Shown: positions 1-7,401, numbered from the stretch's first letter. The stretch: DNA of 15,673 nucleotides from JBATTK01 sp049670505 (GCA_049670505.1 JBATTK010000132.1:1-15673), one strand, 5' to 3'. Translations and numbers: made by a program. Notes: generated by a model from the letters alone, not told the origin.

Positions 1-1
1 A

Positions 2-163
2 TATAGTTTGGATAAATTGGTCTTTATGGAAACATATCAACATGTAAATGATGCTATTTTGCGTGAGAAGCGTTTGAAAAAGTGGAAAAGACAATGGAAA
101 ATAAACTTAATAATTGAAGATAATCCGGATCGGGATGATTTGGCACATTACTGGTATGATTAA
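2..163 (+). CDS. GIY-YIG nuclease family protein, C-terminal part (5' end outside window)
   Basis: The open frame enters from the left edge and ends at TAA 161-163, giving 53 visible residues. The block DAILREKRLKKWKRQWKINL, followed by IIEDNPDRDDLAHYW, matches the C-terminal half of small stand-alone GIY-YIG proteins of the YhbQ/UPF0213 type, where a conserved Glu in an 'REKxLKxW' helix is thought to be the metal-binding residue. The GIY and YIG strands would lie upstream and cannot be checked. Family members are usually 80-100 residues, so roughly half is missing. The gene lies 42 bp before trpA on the same strand, so it may sit inside a trp operon, possibly between trpB and trpA. That placement is inference, because trpB is not visible. 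Its cellular role is unknown; relatives are structure-specific or homing-type nucleases. A palindromic repeat follows directly. Confidence 0.85.
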   Translation, partial: YSLDKLVFMETYQHVNDAILREKRLKKWKRQWKINLIIEDNPDRDDLAHYWYD

Positions 164-167
164 AAAA

Positions 168-194
168 TGGATTCCTGCCTTCGCAGGAATGACA
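168..194. repeat. REP-like palindromic repeat between GIY-YIG gene and trpA
   Basis: The perfect inverted repeat ATTCCTGC (171-178) / GCAGGAAT (183-190) has a 4-nt loop, CTTC. It lies in a longer block (TGG before, GACAA after) that resembles the dispersed 'GGATTCCTGCCTTCGCAGGAATGAC' class of bacterial intergenic palindromes known from many genomes. Only one copy occurs in this window, so its repetitive nature is inferred from that resemblance. It starts 8 nt after the stop codon of the GIY-YIG gene and ends about 15 nt before the trpA ATG. There is no T-tract after it, so it is not a typical intrinsic terminator. Confidence 0.65.
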
Positions 195-205
195 AACCGA
201 ATACT

Positions 206-970
206 ATGAATAACAGAATCCATAAAAAACTACAGGAGGACAAAAAACTCCTCTCCATTTATTTTACTGCGGGTTATCCTCAGCTCAACGATACCGTTAG
301 AATCATCCAGGACCTGGAAAAAAACGGAGTGGATATGATAGAAATTGGCCTCCCCTTTAGTGACCCTTTGGCCGATGGACCTACCATACAGGAAAGTTCT
401 ACGGCCGCCCTAAAAAACGGGATGCATACCGAACTTTTGTTCGAACAATTGAAGGATATACGAAAATCAGTTTCCATTCCCTTGATCCTCATGGGTTATT
501 TTAATCCTATGTTACAATATGGGGTGGAGGCTTTTTGTAAAAAATGCCACGAAATTGGAATCGATGGCCTTATTATGCCCGATCTTCCGTTGGACGTCTA
601 TAAAGAGGATTATGAGACGATCTACAAAAAGTATGGATTGATCAATGTATTTCTGATAACCCCCCAGACAAGTGAAAAACGCATCCGTGAAATCGATGCA
701 GCTTCAAACGGTTTCATTTACATGGTAAGTTCCGCCAGTGTTACCGGAGCAAAAGAAGGCTTTGGCAAGGTACAGGAGGAATACTTTAAAAAGATCGCTT
801 CGCTTCAACTTGCAAACCCCCAAATTGTGGGATTTGGAATCAGTAATGCCCAAACTTTTAGGCAGGCTACGGAGACCACCAAGGGTGCTATCATAGGTTC
901 TGCTTTTATTAAACATCTAACCCTAAATGGAGTAGAACATATTGCCGATTTTGTAAAAGGAATTCGTTAA
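206..970 (+). CDS. trpA: tryptophan synthase alpha subunit
   Basis: TrpA cleaves indole-3-glycerol phosphate to indole and glyceraldehyde 3-phosphate, and passes indole to TrpB through the alpha-beta tunnel in the cytoplasm. The 254-residue product has the normal family length and is a single TIM barrel. The signature EIGLPFSDPLADGP carries the catalytic pair E46 and D57 (E49 and D60 in the enterobacterial enzyme). The LIMPDLPL strand and the phosphate-binding SSASVTG loop are present. I chose the ATG at 206, which gives the usual N-terminus NRIHKKL. An in-frame ATG at 167 would add 13 residues (DSCLRRNDKPNT) translated from the palindromic repeat and is very likely an annotation trap. No Shine-Dalgarno is visible. 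The gene should be the last trp gene here, since a peptidase follows 32 bp later; whether they are cotranscribed is open. Confidence 0.97.
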   Translation: MNNRIHKKLQEDKKLLSIYFTAGYPQLNDTVRIIQDLEKNGVDMIEIGLPFSDPLADGPTIQESSTAALKNGMHTELLFEQLKDIRKSVSIPLILMGYFNPMLQYGVEAFCKKCHEIGIDGLIMPDLPLDVYKEDYETIYKKYGLINVFLITPQTSEKRIREIDAASNGFIYMVSSASVTGAKEGFGKVQEEYFKKIASLQLANPQIVGFGISNAQTFRQATETTKGAIIGSAFIKHLTLNGVEHIADFVKGIR

Positions 971-1002
971 ATTTAAACTCTTAACTTAAAGCAGCGCATT
1001 AC

Positions 1003-2505
1003 ATGAAAAAAGTACTTCTAGTAACTTTTCTAGTTTTTAATTATTCCCTTTTTTCCCAGGATAGTACCCAACTAAAATCTCACGTCGCACATAGTATTAA
1101 CGAGATTAGGGAATTTATAGCCATTCCCAATGATGCCCTGGAACATGCCGATATCAATAGAAACCTTAGTTGGCTGACCAAAAAATTCAACGAAAGAGGG
1201 TTTAATTCCTCGGTTTTGCCCACGGAAGGGGAATCCCTGTTCTTTGCCGCAATGGCTCCTATGGATGACAGTAAACCTACCATTTTGTTCTATATGCATT
1301 TTGATGGACAATCAATAGATGCAACCAAATGGGATCAGCCAGATCCCTACAAGGTCGTATTAAAATCCCCGGAAGGTGATACGTGGAAAACTCGGCCGTT
1401 CGAGGATTTAAATGAAGATATTAATTATGATTGGCGCCTGTTCGGTAGGTCTACATCGGATGACAAGGGACCCATAGTAATGTTTCTCAATGCTATGGAT
1501 CTATTAAAAAAGAACAACATCTCCTTACCCTTCAATATTAAGGTGATTTTGGACAGTGAAGAGGAAAAAGGCAGTAGACCCCTGCCAAAAGCGGTAAAGG
1601 AATACCGCGAATTGTTGAAGGCCGATTTTTTGGTCATTACCGATGGGCCGGTACATAGTTCGGGTAAACCGACCGTCGTTTACGGTTGTAGGGGCATCAC
1701 TACCCTATCACTTACGAGCTATGGACCCATAAAACCTCAACATAGTGGTCATTATGGGAACTATGCGCCCAATCCGGGGTTTCAATTGGCACAAGTATTG
1801 GCCAGTATGAAGAATGCCGATGGAAAAGTGACCATAAAGGGTTATTATGATGGCATTTCCTTGGATGAAACCACCATGGCCATATTACAAAGTGTTCCTG
1901 ATGATGCTTCCACCATCAATACCAATCTGGCAATCAAATCCCCGGATAAAGTAGGTGCTTTTTACCAAGAGTCCTTGCAGTATCCTTCGTTGAACATTAG
2001 AGGTTTGGGTTCCGGATGGATAGGTGCCAAAGCACGTACTATAGTTCCTGAAAGTGCAACGGCGGAAATAGATATTCGTTTAGTGCCGGAATCCGATGGG
2101 AATCGACTAAAAGGTCTGGTAAAAAAGCATGTGGAACAACAAGGTTTCCATGTCACCGATGCCGTACCCACCAAACAAGAACGTATGGCCTATGACAAGG
2201 TCATGACCATTACAGAAGGGAGCGTAACAGATGCTTTCCGGACCAACTTGGACAATCCCTATGGAAATTTCTTGGTGAACACCTTAAAAACGACCTTTGA
2301 AGAAGATGTGGTGCAAATTCGTATCATGGGCGGCACGGTACCCATTGCTCCCTTTATCAATGAACTAAAAATTCCGGCTTTTATCTTACCCGTGGTCAAT
2401 CCGGACAATAACCAGCATAGTCCTAACGAGAATTTAAAAATTGGACAGATCGCTTATGGTATCCGGACTTTTTACGCAATATTGAGCACAGGGCCGAGTA
2501 ACTAG
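1003..2505 (+). CDS. secreted M20 family zinc metallopeptidase/dipeptidase
   Basis: The 500-residue product has a Sec signal peptide (MKKVLLVTFLVFNYSLFSQ, probable cleavage near residue 19-20), so it acts in the periplasm or outside. The M20 metal and catalytic residues are all present: HFD at 99-101, D153 in TSDDKGP, the EE pair at 187-188 in DSEEEKGS, D214 in ITDGP, and a final H472 in NNQHSPNE. The dimerisation ('lid') domain lies around residues 235-390, with the conserved HSGHYGN motif at 247-253. Family knowledge points to a di-zinc hydrolase of dipeptides or N-acyl amino acids, closest to the carnosinase-like branch. The substrate cannot be read from sequence. It lies 32 bp after trpA on the same strand and may share its transcript, although there is no obvious metabolic link. 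The gene looks intact. Confidence 0.92.
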   Translation: MKKVLLVTFLVFNYSLFSQDSTQLKSHVAHSINEIREFIAIPNDALEHADINRNLSWLTKKFNERGFNSSVLPTEGESLFFAAMAPMDDSKPTILFYMHFDGQSIDATKWDQPDPYKVVLKSPEGDTWKTRPFEDLNEDINYDWRLFGRSTSDDKGPIVMFLNAMDLLKKNNISLPFNIKVILDSEEEKGSRPLPKAVKEYRELLKADFLVITDGPVHSSGKPTVVYGCRGITTLSLTSYGPIKPQHSGHYGNYAPNPGFQLAQVLASMKNADGKVTIKGYYDGISLDETTMAILQSVPDDASTINTNLAIKSPDKVGAFYQESLQYPSLNIRGLGSGWIGAKARTIVPESATAEIDIRLVPESDGNRLKGLVKKHVEQQGFHVTDAVPTKQERMAYDKVMTITEGSVTDAFRTNLDNPYGNFLVNTLKTTFEEDVVQIRIMGGTVPIAPFINELKIPAFILPVVNPDNNQHSPNENLKIGQIAYGIRTFYAILSTGPSN

Positions 2506-2644
2506 GACTTTAAAAAAGGTTTTTTTTCGGCTCCGTAAACCGTTCTTTAAAGACTTTGTGTTTCACTGGTTTTTTGGAAAAATCAAAAAACGTAATCCGA
2601 TTCATTTTTTAGCTTACACGCTACAATTACTAAATTTTAAACTC

Positions 2645-3652
2645 ATGAAGTATAAAACACTGGGCAAAAGCGGATTGATTACTTCCAATCTTACACTTGG
2701 CACCATGATTTTTGGGGAGTCTTCTTCTAGGGCTACGCCCAAAGATGAAGCGCAGAAAATGATCAATTACTACATAGGGGAAGGAGGCAACCATATAGAT
2801 ACCGCAGACGTTTACGCCGGTGGCTTATCCGAAGAAATCGTTGGAGCATCCGTGAAAGGAAGGCGACAAAATATTTTGGTTGCGACCAAGGTCCGTTTTC
2901 CGATGGGAGATAACCCAAACTTGGCCGGTCTTTCCAGATTACACATCTTAGAAGGTGTACATGCAAGCCTTAAAAGATTGCAAACCGATTATTTAGACCT
3001 TCTATATATCCATTCATGGGACCCACTTACCCCATTAGAAGAGACGCTACGTGCGCTCGAGGATTTGGTCAGAAGTGGAAAAGTACGGTATTTGGGCATT
3101 TCCAATTTCAAAGCCTGGCAATTGATGAAGGCTCAAGGGCTTTGTAAACAGCTTAGTATGAATTCATTCATTGCGGGCCAGTACCAATATAGCTTGGTGA
3201 AACGCGATATGGAGTACGAATTCTTTGACCTAATGGAAAGTGAGGGTATCGGATTAACACCCTGGGGACCGCTGGGGGGTGGATTTCTCACTGGAAAATA
3301 CGACAGGAACTTAGAAAACAAAGGAAGAATTTTTACCTCTTCCGATCAAAACGAGGAATCATGGGAACGCCGGAATACGGACAAAAATTGGGCCATTCTT
3401 GATAAGGTTAAGAGTCTGGCCGAAACTTATAATACCACTCCTACACAAATTTCGATCGCCTGGATCTTATCCAGAAAAATTGTTTCTTCCGTAGTTCTGG
3501 GCGCTAGAACCATAGACCAGTTAAAGGATAATATGGGTGCAAATAATGTACGGCTATTGCCAGATGAAATCGAGTCTTTAGACCGGTTAAGTGATCTTCC
3601 GGAGTTGTACCCGTACCGTTTCATTAAGGATTATGCCAAACGGGATATCTAA
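2645..3652 (+). CDS. aldo/keto reductase
   Basis: This 335-residue cytoplasmic protein is predicted to reduce aldehydes or ketones with NADPH. The full catalytic tetrad is present: D52 and Y57 (HIDTADVY), K82 (LVATKV) and H123 (LLYIHSWDP). The C-terminal cofactor-binding segment VLGARTIDQLKDN (near residues 280-292) is intact, as is the barrel strand LGISNFKAWQL. The N-terminus MKYKTLGKSGL is typical of the YajO/Tas-like branch (AKR11/AKR12-type). For this reason I start at ATG 2645 rather than the in-frame ATG at 2558, whose extra 29 residues are low-complexity and not family-like. A 139-bp gap separates it from the M20 gene, so it probably has its own promoter, though I could not pick a convincing one. 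The stop codon overlaps the stop of the opposing gene. Substrate is unknown. Confidence 0.93.
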   Translation: MKYKTLGKSGLITSNLTLGTMIFGESSSRATPKDEAQKMINYYIGEGGNHIDTADVYAGGLSEEIVGASVKGRRQNILVATKVRFPMGDNPNLAGLSRLHILEGVHASLKRLQTDYLDLLYIHSWDPLTPLEETLRALEDLVRSGKVRYLGISNFKAWQLMKAQGLCKQLSMNSFIAGQYQYSLVKRDMEYEFFDLMESEGIGLTPWGPLGGGFLTGKYDRNLENKGRIFTSSDQNEESWERRNTDKNWAILDKVKSLAETYNTTPTQISIAWILSRKIVSSVVLGARTIDQLKDNMGANNVRLLPDEIESLDRLSDLPELYPYRFIKDYAKRDI

Positions 3653-4305
3653 AAAAACGGCCGATATTGCAGTACCCGAAAATCAAAGGTGGTGAATGCG
3701 GGATTTTTATCTTTTAGCTTTTTGTAGGTATCCAAACTCCCAATGGCCCTATTGGCCGCCCCGGAAGGAGCAGTCAAAGAAACCGTTTTTACTATTCGCC
3801 GGTCGGCTAACTTAAATTCATGAATTCGCGGAACCTTATCCGAAACTACCTTTAACTTCAGTTGGTGTTCTTTGATCAGTTTTCTAAAAAAGTACTCCGG
3901 ACCGTTTTTGCTATTGCCCCCCGTAAACAACAAAGTGTCTACATTTGGGTATTGCCGAAGGTATCCGATCATATCCCGCAGCTTTATATTTTGCATCCCG
4001 AGATCCGAGGCGTCAATTTTTAATCTTTCGGCACTGGCCACAATATCGCATACCCCTATCTTCCGTTCCAACAAAAAATCTTTTCGTTGCTGGGTAGCAA
4101 ATTTAGAGGTTTCATACTTTAAATCAAGATCAAAAATTTCATTTAAAATGGGCCATAGTTGTCCATTTCTACTGCCGTAACAAAAGTCTACATCGTCCTC
4201 TTTTAAATCACCCATAGTAAATCTGGGCGGTGGTAAGGTACCCACAATGAGTTTTGTGGCCTCCTTAAAAAGAAAAGGTTCGTAAGGATGGGTATGTAAG
4301 AACAT
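3649..4305 (-). CDS. uracil-DNA glycosylase superfamily protein (UDG fold, divergent)
   Basis: The 218-residue protein has the layout of the UDG superfamily. An early strand and loop (LIVGTLPPPR, residues 19-28) stand where motif A lies. YGSRNGQLWPIL (43-54) resembles the 'P-x-N-x-FW' stretch of deoxyinosine/uracil glycosylases. GVCDIVASAERL (84-95) matches their 'WDVLxSCxR' strand, LLFTGGNSK (125-133) is a central strand, and a late LTAPSGAANR (177-186) sits where the minor-groove loop (motif B, 'PSxxNR') lies. I infer a base-excision DNA glycosylase. The motif A loop is not one of the classic forms (GQDPYH, GINPG, GEAPG), so base specificity and even activity are uncertain. It lies 54 bp downstream of ppc on the same strand and could be read through from it. 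Its 3' end overlaps the aldo/keto reductase stop by four bases. Confidence 0.72.
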   Translation of the reverse strand: MFLHTHPYEPFLFKEATKLIVGTLPPPRFTMGDLKEDDVDFCYGSRNGQLWPILNEIFDLDLKYETSKFATQQRKDFLLERKIGVCDIVASAERLKIDASDLGMQNIKLRDMIGYLRQYPNVDTLLFTGGNSKNGPEYFFRKLIKEHQLKLKVVSDKVPRIHEFKLADRRIVKTVSLTAPSGAANRAIGSLDTYKKLKDKNPAFTTFDFRVLQYRPFF

Positions 4306-4359
4306 TAGCGAGCTACAATTAACAGTACTTTGGCCTTTTTAATCCTAAATACGGGCGCA

Positions 4360-6906
4360 TTACGCTGAATTACGACTTGCATTGATATTTCCATATAGGG
4401 ATCTGGTTACTATTTTTTCATACAGCTCTGTAAAATCTGACTTCAATCCGATTTTTTGCAATGCATACTGCTGAATGACCAATAAGGGGAGTACAATGTT
4501 TTCCCTTATTTTAATGGATTCCCTCGAAACAGCTTCTCCTTCCATTAAAATTTCCATATCCGAAATAAGCAATAACATCTCTTTGGACAACTCATATTCA
4601 TTATGCAAAATCGTCCAAAAATCGCCATATTCCGCATCCTCCTTCATATAACTGGTCAATTCAAAATAGCATTTCGATAAGGACATCATACTATTCAACA
4701 TCAATGCCTTAAAGAAGGGAACTTCTTTGAACAAGTTTTTCACCTCCTGAAGCCTACCTTGATCCTTTAACGTCTTTATTGCCGTCCCTATTCCGAAATA
4801 CCCGGGTACATTTTGCTTTAATTGACTCCAAGAACCTACAAAGGAAATAGCCCTAAGATCCGATAGTTCTAATTTTGCCTTGTTCCCCCTTTTTCCCGGC
4901 CTACTACCTATATTGGCCTTGGTATAATATTTTAAGGTACTCATATTTTCCAGATATGGCATAAACTTAGGATGTTGTTTTAGGGCATCATAGGTAGTGA
5001 AACTGATATCGGACAACTCTTCCACCAATGCTCTGGACGCCTTGGAAATCACATTTTCCTTACCAAATAAATTATTGGACAGGCCAGCGGTCAACAACTG
5101 CTCACAATTATACATGAACTGTTCTTTAGTCCCGTATGTACTTGTAATGGTCTGGCCCTGTATGGTTAATTGAATTTCATTATTCGCAATATCCTTGGTC
5201 TGGGCCGCATAAAAACGGTGCGTTTTTCCACCACCACGAGCTGGAGGCCCACCGCGACCGTCAAAGAATATGGCTTCGATATTATTCCGTTGACAAACTG
5301 CCGATAGGATTTCCTTGGTTTTCAAAATCGACCAATTCGCTTTTAGATACCCCCCATCTTTGGTGCCATCGGAGAAGCCCAACATTATAGTCTGTTTGTT
5401 AGCCCTATTTTTAAGATGGCCCCTATATTCCGGTAGATCGAACAAATATTGCATTGTGGTCTCGGCACCATCCATACCCTTCATGGTTTCAAAAAGGGGA
5501 ACAATATCAAATGTGATCTCGTTCACGTTCCACCCGCACCATCTAAAAAGTCCATAGACAAAAAGGATGGAGAAAATATCTTCGGAATTACTAATGATAT
5601 AGCGGTTGCACCCTTCTTCACCATTTTTCTTTTGAATATCCTTTAGTTGAGCAATATTTGTAATAGTGTCCTTTATGATAGCGTCCTTAAAATCTTCCGG
5701 TGATAGTTTTATATTTTTATGCAACAGTACATCCACTAACTCCGTTTCGGAAAGTTCGTCGACACTAGCTTTTATAATGTCGTTTTTCTTTAAAACGGCT
5801 TCCACCACCATGAAGTGCTTACTGTGATCCTGACGGATATCCAAAGTGGCGAAATGTGTCTTGAATATTTTCACCTTATCGATCAAATTATCCAGATCCT
5901 TAAGGTACAATTTGTGGTATTTATCGATCAAAACCTCCCTTATTATCAATAATGGATCAATAATATCTTCATACGCCAAGGCCTTATCCAGATCGAACAT
6001 TGCAGTATATAGGTTTTTTCTTAACTGCATAATATGTTCCTGCAAGTCATTAAAAGTAAGCTTTTTATGAAGTTTCTTTAATTCATTGTAATAACACTTC
6101 ATTAAATTAATACGTAATTCATCTGCTACATCTTTGGTGATATCGGCAGTTACAAAGGGGTTTCCATCCCGATCTCCCCCTGGCCAAAAGCCCAGTTTCA
6201 TAATGTTATGGTTCTCAAAACTACCACTGTTGATATTACTTTTTAAATATGCATACAGATCCCCTACCGCATCGTAATATACATTTCTAAGAATATAGAT
6301 GATATTTTTTGCCTCGTCCAAAGGTGTAGGCTTTTTGGCATTTATAAGTGATGTGAGCCCTAGTTGCTGGAGCGCAATGGCGATATCATCTATCTTATCC
6401 CCCAATATCAAAGTACTCAAATCCCCTATGATGTCCAGTATGGCAGGTGTGTAGAATTGGGTAGGGTGTGCCGTAAGTACAATACGTGCGCTAAAAGTAG
6501 ATAGTTTTTCAGCGATCTTGTCCCAGCTTTTATTCTTATCCACCAATTCAAAATAGTCCTTGATCGATAAGGAGGTACTGTGCTCGTGTAATTTAGGAAA
6601 CGCGGCATCTTCCACACTATCATACAAAACCACTTGCCGTTCCACATATTGGATAATCTTGAACATAAAATCGATCCTTTCTTTTTCCGAGGCTATGTTT
6701 AAAAAGTTTTGAAAAAAAGATTCCAAAATTTCTTTTGGATTACGCCCTTCTTTAAGTCCTTTTTGACATTGATCCAATATCAGGGGAATGATCATACCCA
6801 CATTTTCAATATCGCGATAGGGCAGATTCAGGAACAAGCTATTATAGACATTGAACTTATTGTTTACAGATGTTTTAAACTCTTCTAATCTTTCTAACTG
6901 CTGCAT
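4360..6906 (-). CDS. ppc: phosphoenolpyruvate carboxylase
   Basis: PEPC condenses PEP and bicarbonate to oxaloacetate, replenishing the TCA cycle. At 848 residues it is slightly shorter than the 883-residue E. coli enzyme. Signatures in order are TAHPTQ (145-150, catalytic H147), WPGGDRDGNP (241-250), LDIRQDH (355-361), FSDGTKDGGY (511-520, K516 in the place of E. coli K546), FFDGRGGPPARGGGKTH (547-563), SRPGKRG (668-674) and VGSWSQLKQNVPGYFGIGTA (690-709). Two points differ from the classic enzyme. The loop 'FHGRGG' reads FDGRGG (D549), and the C-terminus is RNSA rather than the near-invariant NTG. Both may be lineage features of Bacteroidota PEPC; I cannot verify that here. The gene has its own upstream region with a candidate promoter. 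The UDG-like gene follows in the same direction. Confidence 0.96.
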   Translation of the reverse strand: MQQLERLEEFKTSVNNKFNVYNSLFLNLPYRDIENVGMIIPLILDQCQKGLKEGRNPKEILESFFQNFLNIASEKERIDFMFKIIQYVERQVVLYDSVEDAAFPKLHEHSTSLSIKDYFELVDKNKSWDKIAEKLSTFSARIVLTAHPTQFYTPAILDIIGDLSTLILGDKIDDIAIALQQLGLTSLINAKKPTPLDEAKNIIYILRNVYYDAVGDLYAYLKSNINSGSFENHNIMKLGFWPGGDRDGNPFVTADITKDVADELRINLMKCYYNELKKLHKKLTFNDLQEHIMQLRKNLYTAMFDLDKALAYEDIIDPLLIIREVLIDKYHKLYLKDLDNLIDKVKIFKTHFATLDIRQDHSKHFMVVEAVLKKNDIIKASVDELSETELVDVLLHKNIKLSPEDFKDAIIKDTITNIAQLKDIQKKNGEEGCNRYIISNSEDIFSILFVYGLFRWCGWNVNEITFDIVPLFETMKGMDGAETTMQYLFDLPEYRGHLKNRANKQTIMLGFSDGTKDGGYLKANWSILKTKEILSAVCQRNNIEAIFFDGRGGPPARGGGKTHRFYAAQTKDIANNEIQLTIQGQTITSTYGTKEQFMYNCEQLLTAGLSNNLFGKENVISKASRALVEELSDISFTTYDALKQHPKFMPYLENMSTLKYYTKANIGSRPGKRGNKAKLELSDLRAISFVGSWSQLKQNVPGYFGIGTAIKTLKDQGRLQEVKNLFKEVPFFKALMLNSMMSLSKCYFELTSYMKEDAEYGDFWTILHNEYELSKEMLLLISDMEILMEGEAVSRESIKIRENIVLPLLVIQQYALQKIGLKSDFTELYEKIVTRSLYGNINASRNSA

Positions 6907-6994
6907 ATCTATTGTTAATTTCTAATATAATACGAAAGTTGTTGTTTTGTGACTTTTTACTTTGCAGGGTAGTCTTTAAAATCCAATGGAAAAC

Positions 6995-7012
6995 CGCGTA
7001 TAACGCGTATAC
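6995..7012. promoter_or_regulatory. operator-like tandem/inverted repeat in the ppc promoter region
   Basis: The octamer CGCGTATA occurs twice (6995-7002 and 7004-7011) separated by one A. The same stretch forms the imperfect palindrome GTATA-ACGCG-TATAC (6998-7012). It directly adjoins the proposed ppc -7 box, so a bound regulator would cover the start site. It is also the only CpG-rich patch in an otherwise AT-rich spacer. A regulatory role is inferred from position and symmetry only. Confidence 0.35.
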
Positions 7013-7042
7013 AAAACTACTGCTTTTGGACTAGCATCCCAA
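7012..7042 (-). promoter_or_regulatory. candidate ppc promoter (Bacteroidota sigma-ABfr type)
   Basis: On the minus strand TAGTTTTG (7019-7012) matches the TAnnTTTG -7 consensus exactly. A TTGG (7042-7039) lies 19 nt upstream in the place of the -33 TTTG box. The start would fall near 7005, giving a leader of about 100 nt before the ppc ATG at 6906. Confidence 0.42.
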
Positions 7043-7160
7043 TTCCATAAAACCATAAAAACGTACCATTTTGTTACAATTCGATACAAAATCGGGTTCT
7101 TTATCCCTAAAAACCGATAAAACCCTTTTTCCCTTTAAAAATCCATTTTTAGTGTTCGAC

Positions 7161-7191
7161 TTGATTTTCTTCATATAAAATGTTATCTTTT
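7161..7191 (+). promoter_or_regulatory. candidate promoter for the Thx ribosomal protein gene
   Basis: TTGA (7161-7164), a 19-nt spacer and TATCTTTT (7184-7191) fit the Bacteroidota -33/-7 pattern with one mismatch in each box. The start site would be near 7198, leaving a very short leader before the ATG at 7212. Confidence 0.33.
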
Positions 7192-7211
7192 AAAAAATCT
7201 ACAAACTGTTT

Positions 7212-7337
7212 ATGGGAAAAGGTGATAAAAAATCCAGACGAGGAAAAATCGCGAATAAATCATATGGTGCAAGAAGGCCCGGAAGGATAAAAAAAAGGCC
7301 GACCGTAGAGGAAAAAATACGTATCGAAAAAAAATAG
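7212..7337 (+). CDS. 30S ribosomal protein Thx (bTHX family)
   Basis: This is a 41-codon gene, below common length cut-offs. The product begins MGKGDKKSRRGKIANKSYG, followed by ARRPGRIKKRP. That is the strongly conserved pattern of Bacteroidota Thx proteins: MGKGDKK, an RGKI motif, a G-SYG turn and an arginine/proline-rich tail. In Thermus the Thx peptide sits in a cavity at the top of the 30S head and stabilises it through RNA contacts, so this protein should be a structural part of the small subunit. About a third of the residues are Lys or Arg. A short charged C-terminal extension (TVEEKIRIEKK) goes beyond the minimal core. The gene stands alone, divergent from ppc and convergent with yaaA, with a possible promoter just upstream. 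No clear terminator is seen in the 64 bp that separate it from yaaA. Confidence 0.92.
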   Translation: MGKGDKKSRRGKIANKSYGARRPGRIKKRPTVEEKIRIEKK

Positions 7338-7401
7338 AGTACATTCTGATACCATTAGACCGCACCCTATTCTTTAATCCTCAATTTACTTTTGAAGTAT
7401 A

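Larger units (their letters stand above)
6907..7211. other. divergent intergenic region between ppc and the Thx gene
   Basis: This 305-bp gene-free stretch separates two divergent genes. It holds a candidate minus-strand ppc promoter (about 7012-7042), an operator-like GC-rich repeat over the expected ppc start site (6995-7012) and a candidate plus-strand promoter for the Thx gene (7161-7191). The rest is AT-rich with homopolymer runs. I see no tRNA, no riboswitch-like conserved core and no credible additional ORF. Confidence 0.6.

Noticed and set aside
167..205. In-frame ATG at 167 giving a 13-residue longer TrpA
   Set aside because: The added residues are a translation of the palindromic repeat, while ATG 206 yields the conserved family N-terminus and normal length.
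2509..2591. A-tract/T-tract stretch and the inverted repeat GTTTTTTG / CAAAAAAC (2569-2576, 2584-2591) as a terminator after the M20 gene
   Set aside because: The stems are almost purely A-T and too weak, and there is no GC-rich hairpin followed by a T-tract. They look like chance products of AT-rich DNA.
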